A stretch of 20,207 nucleotides of DNA from an uncultured bacterium (GTDB taxonomy: Bacteria; Calescibacteriota; Calescibacteriia; Calescibacteriales; Calescibacteriaceae), in the NCBI GenBank assembly GCA_938036315.1, contig CALHPK010000026.1, forward strand, positions 1 to 20,207, written 5' to 3'. Below the pieces are notes generated by a model, which saw only the letters and a program-made list of their open reading frames with translations, did no database searches and was not told the origin of the DNA. Positions 9,374 through 16,942 of the stretch are shown here, in pieces. A program made the position numbers and the translations under genes. The number at the start of each line of letters is the position of its first letter. Within the stretch, counting starts at the first letter, position 1.

Positions 9374-10695
9374 TGATAATATACAAAAGAGGATTTATTT
9401 GGTTTGATGCAAAAGATGTGGAGAAAATTCCTTACGGGAAAGTAAAAAAGTACAAGGATCACCTCCTGATGTATCCCTATGAATTTATCAATTTATTTCC
9501 ATACAAAGATATAGAAGGAATTGAATTTTTGGGTGCTCCGATAGTGAAGAAAAACGTTGAACTGAGACCGTATCAATATGAAGCTTTCGAAAGATGGCTT
9601 GAGATTGGCAATGGGAAAGGCATAATAATTATGCCAACGGGAGCAGGCAAAACCCACATAGCTATATATGCAATACAGAATATAAAAAAATCAGCACTGT
9701 GTGTAGTCCCAACGATTGCGCTTTTAGAACAGTGGGTATCAAAGTTAAATGAATACTTTGAGGATATCGGAGTATGGTATGGAGAAAGAAAAGAGTTAAG
9801 ACCTATAACTGTCTCAACGTATCAATCAGCTTCAATTTCAGCTGAGTATCTTGGCAACAAATTCGAATTTCTAATTTTTGATGAAGTTCATCATCTACCA
9901 GCTGAAAGCTATAGAAAGATTGCTGAATTCTCTCTGGCACGATTCAGATTAGGACTTACATCAACCTTAGAAAGAGAAGATAATTTACATATCGATGTAG
10001 ATAAGCTTATAGGCAAGTTCAAGTTTACCGCAAAATACGAAGATATAAAAGATTTCTTAGCTGATTGGGAAATAAAGACAATAAGAGTAAACATGAAGCC
10101 AGACAAAGTAAGAAGATATAAAGAGCTGATGGCTCAGTATAGGAATTTCTGTCTAAAATGTGGATTACAGCCTGGTAACAAAAATTCTTTCCTACAGGTT
10201 ATAAGGATGTCCTACAAAGACCCTACAGCAAGGCAAGCCCTTCTTGCTCACAATGAAGCCAGAAGGATAGCAACAAACGCAGATGAAAAAGTAGACATAA
10301 TAAGGGATATCCTGAAAAAACACCCGAATGACAAAATTCTCATATTCACAGATACCCAGGAATTTGCATACAGGATCTCGAAAGAATTCTTTGTACCTGT
10401 GATAACTTCTGAAATATCACCCACGGAAAGATCAAAATATCTTTCTGGATTCTCAGAAGGTAGATACCGCGTAATAGTCTCCGCGCATGTTCTTGACGAA
10501 GGGATAGATGTTCCTGAGGCTTCTGTTGCTATTATTGCTTCTGGTTCCTCCAGCCCCCGTGAGTTCATACAAAGACTCGGAAGAATTCTAAGACCCTCAA
10601 AACCCAATGCGATCCTATATGAAATTGTATCACACTTTACATCAGAGGTTTTTTCTTCCAGAATGAGAAAAAGGACACTGATTAACTCAAATTAA
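9373..10695 (+). CDS. XPB/Rad25-type superfamily 2 DNA helicase
   Basis: ATP-dependent DNA translocase/helicase of the XPB branch. A short N-terminal domain (1-63, possibly the damage-recognition-like part) precedes the Q-motif region LRPYQYEAFERWL. Motif I is MPTGAGKT (Lys93), motif Ia VVPTIALLEQW, motif II DEVHH (170-174), and motif III LTSTLERED holds the Arg-Glu-Asp element typical of XPB (201-203). A helical insert follows at about 225-300, where the thumb domain of archaeal XPB lies. The C-terminal RecA lobe has ILIFTDT, VSAHVLDEGIDVPEA and motif VI QRLGRILRP (400-408). The 440 residues fit archaeal and bacterial XPB. Translation is coupled to the membrane-protein gene upstream by TGATG. 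The usual archaeal partner nuclease Bax1 is not adjacent. A role in repair is possible, and so is one in a defence system; neither is shown. Confidence 0.9.
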   Translation: MIIYKRGFIWFDAKDVEKIPYGKVKKYKDHLLMYPYEFINLFPYKDIEGIEFLGAPIVKKNVELRPYQYEAFERWLEIGNGKGIIIMPTGAGKTHIAIYAIQNIKKSALCVVPTIALLEQWVSKLNEYFEDIGVWYGERKELRPITVSTYQSASISAEYLGNKFEFLIFDEVHHLPAESYRKIAEFSLARFRLGLTSTLEREDNLHIDVDKLIGKFKFTAKYEDIKDFLADWEIKTIRVNMKPDKVRRYKELMAQYRNFCLKCGLQPGNKNSFLQVIRMSYKDPTARQALLAHNEARRIATNADEKVDIIRDILKKHPNDKILIFTDTQEFAYRISKEFFVPVITSEISPTERSKYLSGFSEGRYRVIVSAHVLDEGIDVPEASVAIIASGSSSPREFIQRLGRILRPSKPNAILYEIVSHFTSEVFSSRMRKRTLINSN

Positions 10696-10701
10696 ACAGC
10701 A

Positions 10702-11385
10702 CTACTCCTGACTACCTTTTCTTCTTGCTTCATTCACTACTATATGGGCAAGGCGAGTAGGCTCTGGGATCCTAAAATGCACCGCAAGTTCATTAACAAG
10801 ATTTATAGATTCTTCCAAAGTTACTTTATGTCCAACAGATACAACAACAGGAGCAGAACCAGTCTGGGTACACAGGAGGGCACCTACGATTTTGCCATTA
10901 AATCTTAAGAATGCAAATTCTCCTTTATTTTTAGGTATGAAATCTGGCTTGCCAACTAAAATTGATTTAGCAACTCCCACTGTTGGTTTATCGTAAAGTA
11001 CTCCTATGTGAGAAGCAATCCCAAAAGCTCTCGGATGTGCAATACCTTGTCCATCAACCAAAATAATATCAGGCTCAGTTTTAAGCTTTGAGAACGCCTC
11101 AATCAACGCTGGAGTTTCTCTAAATGATAAAAGACCAGGAATATATGGGAATTTCACCTCTTTCACCGCTACAGCTTTTTCAACCAACTTCAGATTCCTT
11201 CTCGAAATAACTACAACACCAGCAAAAAGTATATTTTCTCCTACATTATACGAGACATCAACTCCTGCTATAAGTTCTGGATCTGCTGGAAGCTTTTCCT
11301 CAGCTACTAACTTTGCCAACTTAGCCTGAAGATTTCTTGCTTCTTCTTCTGTCAGAGACCATTTGTGATTCAACTTCAAAAGCAT
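10702..11385 (-). CDS. nfi: Endonuclease V (deoxyinosine 3' endonuclease)
   Basis: Cuts DNA at the second phosphodiester 3' of deaminated bases, chiefly hypoxanthine, starting alternative excision repair. The catalytic set is visible: GVDVSY with Asp43, PYIPG with Tyr81, SFRE with Glu90, VDGQGIAHPR with Asp111 and His117, and VAKS with Lys140. These match the metal and wedge residues of the Thermotoga enzyme to within one position. Length 227 is normal. There is no SD before ATG 11385; TATAAG on this strand (11396-11401) ends 10 nt before the start, inside the palindrome ATCTTATAAGAT. It is divergent from dUTPase across 81 bp and convergent with the helicase (6 bp between stops). The neighbourhood suits protection against heat-driven deamination (inference). 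Confidence 0.95.
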   Translation of the reverse strand: MLLKLNHKWSLTEEEARNLQAKLAKLVAEEKLPADPELIAGVDVSYNVGENILFAGVVVISRRNLKLVEKAVAVKEVKFPYIPGLLSFRETPALIEAFSKLKTEPDIILVDGQGIAHPRAFGIASHIGVLYDKPTVGVAKSILVGKPDFIPKNKGEFAFLRFNGKIVGALLCTQTGSAPVVVSVGHKVTLEESINLVNELAVHFRIPEPTRLAHIVVNEARRKGSQE

Positions 11386-11393
11386 ACCGAAGC

Positions 11394-11405
11394 ATCTTAT
11401 AAGAT
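11394..11405. promoter_or_regulatory. Perfect 12-bp palindrome over the probable endonuclease V -10 box
   Basis: ATCTTATAAGAT is a perfect palindrome in the divergent spacer between endonuclease V and dUTPase. On the minus strand it contains TATAAG, a plausible -10 element, 10 nt before the endonuclease V ATG. It could be an operator overlapping the promoter or simply a self-complementary AT-rich -10. I see no second copy in the window. Confidence 0.35.
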
Positions 11406-11453
11406 TATCACCTGAGCATTTTATCAGATTATTATTAGTTAATTTACTTTACT

Positions 11454-11459
11454 TATATT
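11454..11459 (+). promoter_or_regulatory. Probable -10 box of dUTPase, leaderless arrangement
   Basis: TATATT ends 7 nt before the dUTPase ATG, and no Shine-Dalgarno sequence lies in between. Transcription would start at or within a few bases of the A of ATG. The same TATATT-7-ATG arrangement precedes the membrane-protein gene at 8951. No convincing -35 is visible. Confidence 0.4.
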
Positions 11460-11466
11460 TTTATCA

Positions 11467-11895
11467 ATGAAATTAAAAGTAAAAAAGCTTGTTAGGTGGG
11501 CAAAGCTCCCAGAGTATTCAACAAGCGGATCAGCCGGTCTTGATCTATTTTCCGCAGAGGAAGTGGAAATTCCACCGGGAGAATGGAGGCTCATTGGCAC
11601 AGGAATATCAATCGAACTACCACAAGGATATGAAGCCCAGGTACGTCCTAGATCCGGACTCGCTCTCAAAGGTATAACTATTATGAACGCCCCCGGGACA
11701 ATAGATCCAGATTACAGAGGAGAAGTTAAAGTTATTCTTGTAAACTTTTCTAAGGAAGTGTTTTCGGTTCCAAAAGGCATGAAAATCGCACAACTTGTAG
11801 TATCAAAGTATGAAAAAGTTGAATGTGAGGAAGTTGAGATACTTTCTGAGACTGAGAGAGGAGAGAAAGGCTTCGGTAGCACAGGTATATTCTGA
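11467..11895 (+). CDS. dut: Deoxyuridine 5'-triphosphate nucleotidohydrolase (dUTPase)
   Basis: Hydrolyses dUTP to dUMP and pyrophosphate, keeping uracil out of DNA and supplying dUMP for thymidylate synthesis; a cytoplasmic trimer. All five motifs are present: I SGSAGLDLFSA (20-30), II RPRSGLALK (60-68), III GTIDPDYRGEVKVILVN with catalytic Asp82, IV GMKIAQLVV (104-112), V RGEKGFGSTGIF at the C-terminus. Motif V usually reads RGxGGFGSTG; Lys replaces the first Gly of the pair here. Length 142 is normal. The start is preceded by a TATATT box rather than an SD. It is divergent from endonuclease V, so the promoters of two genes dealing with deaminated or uracil-type bases share one 81-bp spacer. 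Confidence 0.97.
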   Translation: MKLKVKKLVRWAKLPEYSTSGSAGLDLFSAEEVEIPPGEWRLIGTGISIELPQGYEAQVRPRSGLALKGITIMNAPGTIDPDYRGEVKVILVNFSKEVFSVPKGMKIAQLVVSKYEKVECEEVEILSETERGEKGFGSTGIF

Positions 11896-11919
11896 GCTCC
11901 AAAAACATATCTCTACTGA

Positions 11920-11945
11920 GGTAGATTACTCTGGTAGGTTACTCT
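11920..11945 (+). repeat. Tandem 13-bp direct repeat between dut and gcvPA
   Basis: GGTAGATTACTCT followed directly by GGTAGGTTACTCT: two copies with one mismatch in the 64-bp spacer of a convergent gene pair. No hairpin or U-run accompanies it. Confidence 0.7.
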
Positions 11946-11959
11946 TTTGCATAAGAAAA

Positions 11960-13258
11960 TTACAGTAATGACAAAACCTTTTTCATATCTTGTTCGGAGA
12001 ATATCTCAGTGGTACAGAATATATAAGCTGAACTTTCAAGCTGAGTCAGCTTCTCGAATTCCTTTTCATCTAAGAACTTCGGTATGATCCTACTAACACG
12101 AACAGGGGGAAGGATTCCCTCTTCTGCAAAACTTCTTTCATCAATGTCTACATAAGCTGGGAACTCTTTGAAATATTCTGAGTCAAATACGGGCTTTACT
12201 TTTTCCCTCAGTTTTAAGGAATTAATGAATGATAGCTCGCTTATCTTTTGTAGTCCATCTCCACCGTAGTATTTTATAAATGTAACCGCCCTTATTGCGA
12301 GCAAAGTTGTTGCAGTACATATATTCGATACTGCCTTCTCTCTTCTTATATGTTGCTCTCTGGTCTGAAGTATCATAGCATAACAAGTTTTACCTTCTTT
12401 GTCTACGGTCTCACCTATGAGTCTGCCTGGCATACTTCTTATAAAATCTTTTTTCGTGAGGAATATTCCTAAAGTGGAACCACCAAAGAACGGATAATTC
12501 CCAAGGGGTTGCCCTTCGGAAACCACAATATCTGCATTAAATTTTCCAGGAGGTACAAGGTATGCAATATCAATGGGATCTGGGACTGCCACAATCAAGA
12601 AAGAAGAGTTTTGTCTTGCAAGTTCAAGGTCTTCAACTACCCCGAGGAAATTTGGGTACTGTATAACTAAGATGTCGAGACGATTTGGGATGGTAGTTCT
12701 TCCATTTTTCAGTGGTATGAGTTCTATATCTATATCAGCATAATCTATATACGATCTTATAGTTTCAAGCCACATAGGATTTACCCCAGCAGAAACATAA
12801 ATTTTGTTTTTCCTTGTTATTCTTGAAGCCATAAGACAGGCTTCAGCAAGAGCAGAAGCTCCACCGTACATCCCTGCATTTGATACATCCATGTCAAAAA
12901 GCTCAGCAACAGCATTTTGATACTCAAAGAGAAATCTCAACACCCCTTGGCTCATTTCAGCCTGATACGGAGTGTATGACGTGAAAAATCCTGGCAAAGA
13001 TGATACAAAATCACAAACTGCAGGAACATAATGAAAGTAAACTCCACATCCAGCCAGAGACAATAGAAAATACTTATTCTTATGGGCAATGGAAAGGGCT
13101 TCTCTAAATACTTCAAGCTCAGATTTACCCTCACCTACCCCGACCGAGGAGATCTTAAATTTATCCGGAATATCATCAAATAGCTCGTCAATGGATTTTA
13201 TCCCAAGAAAATCCATCATCGCCTTTATATCTTGATCTGTGTGAGGTACAAAATCCAC
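11960..13258 (-). CDS. gcvPA: Glycine dehydrogenase (decarboxylating) subunit 1 (P-protein alpha)
   Basis: N-terminal half of the split P-protein of the glycine cleavage system. With subunit 2, which holds the PLP lysine, it decarboxylates glycine and passes aminomethyl to the H-protein. The start DFVPHTDQDIKAMMDFLGI is a family hallmark. Also seen: YFLLSLAGCGVYFHYVPAV, SSLPGFFTSYTPYQAEMSQGVL, LFDMDVSNAGMYGGASALAEA, SEGQPLGNYPFFGGSTLGIF, LQTREQHIRREKAVSNICT. Length 432 is normal. The start is GTG 13258, set by AGGAGGT 8 nt upstream. It follows fumC by 21 bp on the same strand, so the two are cotranscribed. gcvPB, gcvH and gcvT are not in the window; the downstream neighbour dut is on the other strand, so gcvPB is not in the usual adjacent place. 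Confidence 0.95.
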   Translation of the reverse strand: MDFVPHTDQDIKAMMDFLGIKSIDELFDDIPDKFKISSVGVGEGKSELEVFREALSIAHKNKYFLLSLAGCGVYFHYVPAVCDFVSSLPGFFTSYTPYQAEMSQGVLRFLFEYQNAVAELFDMDVSNAGMYGGASALAEACLMASRITRKNKIYVSAGVNPMWLETIRSYIDYADIDIELIPLKNGRTTIPNRLDILVIQYPNFLGVVEDLELARQNSSFLIVAVPDPIDIAYLVPPGKFNADIVVSEGQPLGNYPFFGGSTLGIFLTKKDFIRSMPGRLIGETVDKEGKTCYAMILQTREQHIRREKAVSNICTATTLLAIRAVTFIKYYGGDGLQKISELSFINSLKLREKVKPVFDSEYFKEFPAYVDIDERSFAEEGILPPVRVSRIIPKFLDEKEFEKLTQLESSAYIFCTTEIFSEQDMKKVLSLL

Positions 13259-13279
13259 AGAATTTTACCTCCTATAACT

Positions 13280-14689
13280 TCATCCCCCACCACCTATTAT
13301 GTCAGCATTTGGAGAAACCATAATTTTGGGGTCGAGAATTTTATCTATCTGATCTTCTGGCAGAATCCCATCTTCCTTCACAATCTCTCTTATAGTTTTT
13401 CCTTGAGCTATGGCTTTTTTGGCTATTTCTGCGGCTTTGTCATATCCTATTTTTAACGCGAGCGGAGTCACAAGAGCTGGGGACTTTTCAAGGAAGTCTT
13501 TTATTCTGTCAATGCGTGGTCTTATACCTTCAATGCACTTTTCCGCAAGGTTCAGCGCAGTATTAGCTAAAATCTTTATTGAGCTTACAACGTGATATCC
13601 GATAAGAGGAAGGAAAGTGTTTAGTTCAAAGTTACCATTCATTCCTCCCAAAGTCACCGCAACATCAGAGGAGATTATATGAACACAAGCCATCATAGCA
13701 GATTCTGGAATAACAGGATTAACTTTACCGGGCATTATTGACGATCCCGGCTGGAGAGAAGGAAGTTCTATTTCTCCTATACCGGTTTGAGGTCCAGAGG
13801 ACAGCCACCTTATATCGTTTGATATTTTGAATATCGCAACTGCACAGGTTTTGAGAACTCCTGAGAAGGCTACAATAGTATCCTGGGTTGCCTGAGCAAA
13901 GAAATGATTTTCAGCCTCTTTAAACTCATGATTGAGGAACTCCGAAATATACTTTATTGCTCTTCTGGAAAATTCAGGATGTGCATTTATCCCTGTACCG
14001 ACTGCAGTTCCTCCTAAAGCCAGATATGATAACTTTGGTATTAACATCTCGATCAATGCGACACAATGGTTAATCTGGTAGGCGTAACCTGAAAATTCCT
14101 GACCAAGTGTTACTGGGGTAGCATCCATAAGGTGTGTCCTTCCTATTTTCACAATCTCAGAAAATTCTCGTGATTTCTTACTCAGTGTTTCAAGGAGCTT
14201 TCTCAGAGCTGGGATGAGCTTTTGTTTTGCGAGCATAACGGAGGCAATGCTGATAGCAGTTGGTATGACATCGTTTGATGATTGACATTTATTAACATGA
14301 TCGTTTGGATGGACCGGGTATTTTTGTCCCTTTTTATATCCTAGGATCTCATTTGCTCTGTTTGAGATAACTTCGTTCACATTCATATTAGTTGATGTTC
14401 CGGAACCTGTCTGGAACACATCGAGTGGGAAGTTGTCTTGGAGTTTTCCGTTGTATATCTCCTCGGCAGCTTTACATATTGCATCTTTTACATTGTGGGG
14501 TATGAGGTTGAGTTCACAATTTGCTTTTGCTGCAGCCCACTTCACAACTGCGATAGCTTTTACTATCTCTTCTGGGACTACCCAACCACTTATTGGGAAA
14601 TTCTCGATGGCTCTCTGTGTCTGAGCTCCCCAGTACTTATCTTCTGGTACTTTGACTTCTCCAAGTGTGTCTTTTTCTATCCTATACAT
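13280..14689 (-). CDS. fumC: Fumarate hydratase, class II
   Basis: Adds water to fumarate to give L-malate in the TCA cycle; a cofactor-free homotetramer. Seen: QTGSGTSTNMNVNEVISNRA (94-113), HPNDHVNKCQSSNDVIPTA, catalytic-base region GRTHLMDATP (His186), LGGTAVGTG, and the mobile signature loop GSSIMPGKVNP (315-325) with the catalytic Ser at about 317. The late motif is LVTPLALKIGYDKAAEIAKKA; most class II fumarases read LVTALNPHIGYDKAAKIAK here. The IGYDKAA part still favours fumarase over aspartase. The C-terminus ends IIGGGG. The frame runs on to 14833 across the opposite-strand tRNA-Leu. I chose ATG 14689 because AAAGGAGG lies about 9 nt before it and MYRIEKDTLGEVKVP is the usual N-terminus; this gives 469 residues. 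Cotranscribed with gcvPA. Confidence 0.95.
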   Translation of the reverse strand: MYRIEKDTLGEVKVPEDKYWGAQTQRAIENFPISGWVVPEEIVKAIAVVKWAAAKANCELNLIPHNVKDAICKAAEEIYNGKLQDNFPLDVFQTGSGTSTNMNVNEVISNRANEILGYKKGQKYPVHPNDHVNKCQSSNDVIPTAISIASVMLAKQKLIPALRKLLETLSKKSREFSEIVKIGRTHLMDATPVTLGQEFSGYAYQINHCVALIEMLIPKLSYLALGGTAVGTGINAHPEFSRRAIKYISEFLNHEFKEAENHFFAQATQDTIVAFSGVLKTCAVAIFKISNDIRWLSSGPQTGIGEIELPSLQPGSSIMPGKVNPVIPESAMMACVHIISSDVAVTLGGMNGNFELNTFLPLIGYHVVSSIKILANTALNLAEKCIEGIRPRIDRIKDFLEKSPALVTPLALKIGYDKAAEIAKKAIAQGKTIREIVKEDGILPEDQIDKILDPKIMVSPNADIIGGGG

Positions 14690-14755
14690 AGAGTTTGCCC
14701 TCCTTTCAGTCAGTAAGTTATACATTTGAGTTACGATTAGAATTTTTTCACATAA

Positions 14756-14785
14756 TTGGCATAATGATAGGTGATTGCTTATACT
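14756..14785 (+). promoter_or_regulatory. Sigma-70-type promoter of tRNA-Leu
   Basis: TTGGCA (14756-14761), an 18-bp spacer, then TATACT (14780-14785). The expected transcription start is near 14792, about 5 nt before the mature tRNA. This is the clearest promoter in the window and shows that ordinary -35/-10 elements are used here. Confidence 0.7.
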
Positions 14786-14796
14786 AATTTTTGACA

Positions 14797-14882
14797 GCCG
14801 AGGTGGCGGAATTGGTAGACGCGGGAGACTCAAAATCTCCTGGGGTTTCAGCCCCTTGCGGGTTCGAGTCCCGCCCTCGGCA
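14797..14882 (+). tRNA. tRNA-Leu (anticodon CAA)
   Basis: An 86-nt class II tRNA. The acceptor GCCGAGG pairs with CCTCGGC, followed by discriminator A. The D-arm reads GGCGGAATTGGTAGACGC. The anticodon stem GGAGA/TCTCC holds loop CTCAAAA, giving anticodon CAA (reads UUG). A long variable arm TGGGGTTTCAGCCCC follows. T-arm: GCGGGTTCGAGTCCCGC. CCA is not encoded (the gene is followed by CAT). Divergent from fumC. Confidence 0.97.
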
Positions 14883-14981
14883 CATTGACCATCTGTTCAA
14901 ATATTCCTGATTATTTCCAAAATCATTTTATGAATAAAGAAAATAGAAATTGATAAAAAATCAAAAAGGAGGTCGAATAAT

Positions 14982-15410
14982 ATGGCAACAGGTCTTAGTC
15001 CAGACGAACTCAAAAAACAAATAGCTGAGGCAGCTAAAGCTAATGATAGGAAGAAAATCTTTGAGATATCAAAAAATGCTGATCCCGAAGAAGCATACAC
15101 CATAATCCTACCAACTTCAGCAAATGAATCTCCTGAGGCTCAACAAAAATTGCAAGGTATAAACGCAACTATAAAGTTTGTCATAGAGGGAGAAGGCGGT
15201 GGAGTATTCTGGTTTAAGGTAGCAGATGGCAAAGCAGAAGGTGGTAAAGGAGAACCCCCATCTGCAAACGCAACTATAACGCAAAGTATCGATACATTCA
15301 GAAAGATTCAGTCAAGACAACTTGACCCTCAAATGGCATTTATGCAAGGACTCCTTAAAATCTCAGGAGATATGGGGATAATTATGAGATTGGCACAGCT
15401 GATCAGATAA
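14982..15410 (+). CDS. SCP2 sterol-binding domain protein
   Basis: Small soluble protein of the SCP2 (sterol carrier protein 2-like) fold, which binds lipids or other hydrophobic ligands in a tunnel; the bacterial ligand is generally unknown. After a charged helical N-terminus (about 1-50) come the sheet strands ATIKFVIEGEGGGVFWFKVADGK (62-84) and ANATITQSIDTFRKI. The diagnostic end is LDPQMAFMQGLLKISGDMGIIMRLAQLI (114-141), matching the family pattern of LxPxxAFMxGKLKIxGDM. No signal peptide. Start: AAGGAGGT lies 8 nt before ATG, the strongest SD in this part. It lies 99 bp after tRNA-Leu on the same strand and could share its transcript. It is a stand-alone gene, not fused to a thiolase or dehydrogenase as some SCP2 domains are. 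Confidence 0.85.
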   Translation: MATGLSPDELKKQIAEAAKANDRKKIFEISKNADPEEAYTIILPTSANESPEAQQKLQGINATIKFVIEGEGGGVFWFKVADGKAEGGKGEPPSANATITQSIDTFRKIQSRQLDPQMAFMQGLLKISGDMGIIMRLAQLIR

Positions 15411-15421
15411 AAAGTTATGTC

Positions 15422-15500
15422 GGAGGGGGCAGTAAAGAATTAAAGAATTAAAGAATTAAAAGAAGCAAACAGTAGCTGTTCCCTCTGACAAACCCCTCCC
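15422..15500 (+). other. Nested inverted repeats downstream of the SCP2-like gene
   Basis: GGAGGGG (15422-15428) is complementary to CCCCTCC (15493-15499). Between them lies the small hairpin AACAG-TAG-CTGTT (15468-15480). The transcript could fold as an outer GC-rich 7-bp stem closing an inner hairpin. No U-run follows, so it is not a standard intrinsic terminator. It may be a 3'-end stabiliser or chance. Confidence 0.35.
15433..15456 (+). repeat. Three tandem copies of TAAAGAAT
   Basis: Perfect 8-bp unit repeated three times (15433-15440, 15441-15448, 15449-15456), followed by the partial copy TAAAAG, inside the loop of the inverted repeat around it. This is a likely slippage tract in the non-coding 15411-15677 region. 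Confidence 0.8.
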
Positions 15501-15644
15501 ATCAAAGTACTCGAATAATTCCTCAAATATCCGTCAGAAATTACCTTCCAGATTTATAATAATTTTCTATATATGATATCAATATGTGCATAATAATATA
15601 TATACTCTTTTTATTCGTAGTTTTATTTATTTATAACTTATAAC

Positions 15645-15678
15645 TTTAGAAATTTTTCATATTTAGAAATTTTTCATA
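15645..15678 (+). repeat. Perfect 17-bp tandem repeat abutting the platform-protein start codon
   Basis: TTTAGAAATTTTTCATA occurs twice head to tail (15645-15661 and 15662-15678); the last base of copy 2 is the A of the downstream ATG. Each copy carries TAGAAAT, a weak -10-like element. TATAAC also occurs twice just upstream (15632 and 15639). The rest of 15411-15677 is AT-rich with no ORF. Confidence 0.85.
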
Positions 15679-16937
15679 TGCCAATTTATATATATACAGG
15701 AGTAGATAGTGAAGGGAAAAGGGTAAGAGGGATTGTAGAATCATCATCAAAGGCTACAGCAATACAGAAGCTCAAAAAAGAAAGGATAATAATAACAAAA
15801 ATACAAGAGAAGGGACACTCAACTTCACAGCCTGCTAAGTCAGCGGATACTTCCATTTTGGCATCGCTACGAACACTGGTGAAAAAAAATATATCATTCT
15901 CAAGAATAACCAAAAATGATCTAGCAATATTCTCAAAACAGCTATCATCACTCCTCAAATCAGGACTCTCTTTGACAGAATCGCTCGACACCATAGCTAA
16001 ACAGACAAGAAAATTGTCTATGAAATTTCTTATTCTATCCTTATCCCAGAGCATAAAGGAAGGAAAATCTTTCTCTCAAGCTTTGTCAGAAAACTCACGC
16101 GTCTTCCCAGAAATATACATAGGGATGATAAGGACTGGCGAAGCTTCCGGAGAGTTAGATAGAGTCGTCGATGATCTGGGAAACTACTTAGATAAACAAA
16201 TAGCTCTTCAATCTAAGATAACTTCTGCCTTAGTTTATCCTATATTCGTTGTCGTGGTTATGGGAATAGTTCTATGGGTTCTACTTTCATTTGTCGTTCC
16301 TAAAATCGGGGAACTTCTCAAGGATGTTGGGAAAGCTCTACCAGTATACACAAAACTTCTTATTTCATCATCAGAGGTATTTTCAAATACTCTGCCCTAC
16401 TTTATAGCTATAGGGGTTGGAATTTTTGCGTTCAGGAAAAAATTTCTCTCCGTTCCAAAAATAAGATTTTATTTTGATCTATTCAGACTCAAAGTACCAA
16501 TTTATTCAAGGGTACATCTTCTAGGGGAACTTCAGAGGATTTTTTCAACACTTGCCACTCTAACTCGGGCTGGTGTTCCTTTAGTCAAAGCAATAGAGAC
16601 AGCTGAATCCATATCGATAAATATCCATATAAAAAAAGCATTAAAGGAAGCACGAGAATATGTTGTGGAAGGAAGGAGCATGTCAGAAAAGCTTGCAGAA
16701 TACGAATTCTTCCCTCCAATGATCTACAATATGGTTGCGGTAGGGGAAAGATCTGGGGAAATTGAAAAGATGTTTTCAAATATAGCAGAAACGCTAACGT
16801 CGGAGCTTGAAACTTTCATAGCAGGGGTTACCTCCCTTATAGAACCAATACTCATTGTTTTTATAGGAGGATTAATCTTTTTTATTATGGTCTCTATCAT
16901 TGTTCCAATACTGGAGATAAACAGGTCAATTATGTAG
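15678..16937 (+). CDS. Type II secretion / type IV pilus inner-membrane platform protein (GspF/PilC family)
   Basis: Polytopic inner-membrane protein on which the assembly ATPase acts to polymerise pilins or pseudopilins. The N-terminal cytoplasmic domain opens MPIYIYTGVDSEGKRVRGIVES, typical of GspF. Two T2SSF repeats follow. The first (about 82-205) has FSKQLSSLLKSGLSL and MIRTGEASGELDRVV, then a membrane segment at about 187-207; the second (about 285-408) has LATLTRAGVPLVKAI and MVAVGERSGEIEKMF, then a membrane segment at about 387-409. Another hydrophobic stretch lies at 239-252. The C-terminal ILEIN is usual for GspF. Length 419 is normal. No SD precedes ATG. No other secretion or pilus gene (ATPase, secretin, pseudopilin) is nearby; purN follows 5 bp downstream. 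GspF versus PilC cannot be settled from this gene alone. Confidence 0.93.
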   Translation: MPIYIYTGVDSEGKRVRGIVESSSKATAIQKLKKERIIITKIQEKGHSTSQPAKSADTSILASLRTLVKKNISFSRITKNDLAIFSKQLSSLLKSGLSLTESLDTIAKQTRKLSMKFLILSLSQSIKEGKSFSQALSENSRVFPEIYIGMIRTGEASGELDRVVDDLGNYLDKQIALQSKITSALVYPIFVVVVMGIVLWVLLSFVVPKIGELLKDVGKALPVYTKLLISSSEVFSNTLPYFIAIGVGIFAFRKKFLSVPKIRFYFDLFRLKVPIYSRVHLLGELQRIFSTLATLTRAGVPLVKAIETAESISINIHIKKALKEAREYVVEGRSMSEKLAEYEFFPPMIYNMVAVGERSGEIEKMFSNIAETLTSELETFIAGVTSLIEPILIVFIGGLIFFIMVSIIVPILEINRSIM

Positions 16938-16942
16938 GATCG

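Noticed and set aside
14690-14833. ATG 14833 as the fumC start
   Set aside because: The extension is antisense to tRNA-Leu and its promoter; a strong SD and the family N-terminus support ATG 14689.
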